Assembly (NCBI GenBank): GCA_036390175.1
Contig: DASWCG010000150.1
Location: 1-5,424, forward strand
From: DASQHY01 sp036390175
GTDB taxonomy: Bacteria > Acidobacteriota > Terriglobia > Acidiferrales > UBA7541
DNA: 5,424 bases
Direction: 5' to 3'
In this document: piece after piece, positions 4,154 to 5,424 of the stretch
Layout: each line of letters starts with the position of its first letter
Numbering within the stretch: the stretch's first letter is position 1
Program-made: the position numbers and the translations under genes
The notes under the pieces: model-generated
The model's database searches: none
What the model saw: the letters and a program-made list of their open reading frames with translations, nothing else
Told to the model about the DNA's origin: nothing

Positions 4154-5424
4154 ACCAATGGCCAGGCAAAATTTTCTTCTCCGAGCTTCACCTCGAGAAA
4201 TCCTTCCGCCGGAAGGACATCCACCGGCAGCCCGCCATGCCACAGCGCAACGCCCAGCCGAAACGAGCGCAGCCCGTTCATCCACAGCAATTCTTTGCTC
4301 ACGGAAATCTCCAGGAATTTATCGAATGCCACCGCCGCCAGCTCTTGCGGCGCCAGCAGGCACGCTTCCGTTTTCTCCACGCCGAACCGTTGCACTTTGC
4401 TGTGCCGCACTGCGGCAACCACCCGCAATTCCTCGGCCGCGCGCAGCGTCACGCGGAACTCGAATTCGTCCAGCGCCGTAAGCGCCTCGGGAAACGCGTC
4501 CACGCGGACATGAAAGAAATGCTCGCCGAATCCAAAGCGCAGTTCGTGCAGATAGTATCTTCGTCCGTGCATCGCGCCGCTTCTCCGCTGCGCGGCAAAA
4601 AGCCCCGCGCCAAGCCATTCAAAATACGAAGTGTCGCGGCCATCCACGGTGACGTCCAGATACGCCGAGGGAGGAATCAGCACGGCCCGCTCCGGGCGGC
4701 GCTTGATGGGCTCGGCCAATGCATCGGGAGCCGTCAGTCCCAGGGCGCGGTAAACGCTCGCGAGGTATTTCCGGTAGAGCGCGTCGAATTCGGCATCGTT
4801 TGCCGAAGAGTGTTCCGGTCCATACCACCAGCACCAGTCGCTCCCCTCGGCCGCGAGAATATTTTCATACGCTTCGGCCAGTTGCTCTTGGCCCGGAGCA
4901 TCTCCGTCGCCGCGGGCGCGGCTGTCCGCTGCGCGCGCATAAACGTCTCGCGCTTCGCCCAACAGATCCCACGCAGCGATGTCCTCGCTATCTCCGATCC
5001 ACACATTGAAGTTCGCGTTGATCCACGACGCCGGAAAGATTCCCTCAACCCGGGGAATGTCGCCCGCTTCGGCCAGCGCTTCCGGCACGGTGAGCGCGCG
5101 AATTTCCGGATCGTCTTGGATGCGCCGGTAAAACTGCCGGAGAAATTCGCGGCCGTTGCCCGGATAATATTCCCAGGCATTTTCTCCGTCGAGGAAGATC
5201 GAGACGGTCAGCGGACGGCCGCTCTTCACGCGCTCAGCAAGATTCCGCAACCTTCCGTGCAAATCGGCCGCTGCCGCGCTCGGATCCATCCGGCTGTAGA
5301 CAAATCCAACGAGGTCCGAAAGGTGATGGTCGCGGAACACCCCGGTCATCTCACGTTCGCCCAGACGCAAACGCAGCGCCGAATACAGCCGCTCGGCATT
5401 GGCAGGGACGTCCGAGGAGTCGCG
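4150..5424 (-). CDS. glycoside hydrolase family 57 protein, C-terminal part (5' end beyond the window)
   Basis: The frame is open to the right edge, giving 424 visible residues. A TTG at 5370-5368 is not a real start, because 18 coherent codons precede it (ending ERLYSALR). GH57 enzymes hydrolyse or rearrange alpha-glucans (alpha-amylase, 4-alpha-glucanotransferase and related). Visible family motifs are FRDHHLSDLVGFVYS (30-44), FLDGENAWEYYP (77-88), SWINANFNVWIG (133-144) and WCWWYGPEHSSANDAEFD (197-214). D79 in DGENAWE aligns in context with the acid/base Asp of the DGEKFG motif of the Thermococcus litoralis transferase. The nucleophile Glu would be in the missing N-terminal half. After about residue 248 comes a beta-rich C-terminal domain. 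It has no export signal in the visible part. Full-length relatives are about 700 residues or more, so roughly 40% or more is missing. The exact substrate cannot be stated. Confidence 0.88.
   Translation of the reverse strand, partial: RDSSDVPANAERLYSALRLRLGEREMTGVFRDHHLSDLVGFVYSRMDPSAAAADLHGRLRNLAERVKSGRPLTVSIFLDGENAWEYYPGNGREFLRQFYRRIQDDPEIRALTVPEALAEAGDIPRVEGIFPASWINANFNVWIGDSEDIAAWDLLGEARDVYARAADSRARGDGDAPGQEQLAEAYENILAAEGSDWCWWYGPEHSSANDAEFDALYRKYLASVYRALGLTAPDALAEPIKRRPERAVLIPPSAYLDVTVDGRDTSYFEWLGAGLFAAQRRSGAMHGRRYYLHELRFGFGEHFFHVRVDAFPEALTALDEFEFRVTLRAAEELRVVAAVRHSKVQRFGVEKTEACLLAPQELAAVAFDKFLEISVSKELLWMNGLRSFRLGVALWHGGLPVDVLPAEGFLEVKLGEENFAWPLV

Noticed and set aside
4171..4201. Hairpin with CGAG/CTCG stem near the end of the GH57 gene
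   Set aside because: The 4-bp core with a bulge and no T tract lies inside coding sequence, so it is not a convincing terminator for the propeller transcript.

Overview
The window is GC-rich bacterial chromosome (roughly 60% G+C by eye) with no mobile element, CRISPR array, tRNA or rRNA visible. It best fits an Acidobacteriota-type genome. The grounds are a secreted protein with LPPGL repeats, a small stand-alone PilZ domain, a YVTN-type surface propeller and a long GH57 glycosidase, a combination familiar in that phylum. This placement is an inference from family flavour, not from a marker gene.

Layout, left to right. Positions 1-522 are on the minus strand: the first 25 codons of an acidic protein that runs off the left edge, preceded by a small single-pass membrane protein with a short coiled coil. 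That gene starts at a TTG supported by a strong Shine-Dalgarno. A divergent intergenic region (523-680) separates these from four plus-strand genes: a secreted protein with LPPGL repeats (681-1142), a small PilZ-domain protein with the full c-di-GMP motif set (1425-1724), a class I DAHP synthase with an N-terminal regulatory domain (1898-2926), and a membrane-anchored or secreted YVTN/YncE-like beta-propeller protein (3014-4153). The right end (4150-5424, minus) is the C-terminal part of a GH57 glycoside hydrolase. Its stop codon overlaps that of the propeller gene by 4 bp.

The genes do not form one pathway. DAHP synthase is the entry step of aromatic amino-acid synthesis, GH57 acts on alpha-glucans, PilZ is a c-di-GMP receptor, and the other three are envelope or exported proteins of unknown role. 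Each plus-strand gene has its own upstream gap, so they are probably mostly separate transcription units.

The most interesting non-coding signals are two. The DAHP synthase leader holds nested, mutually exclusive inverted repeats of TTGCAG/CTGCAA (1822-1859). The region before the PilZ gene (1309-1424) has a hairpin at the likely 5' end and a second hairpin that would cover the ribosome-binding site. I found no convincing evidence of a wholly new multi-gene system here.
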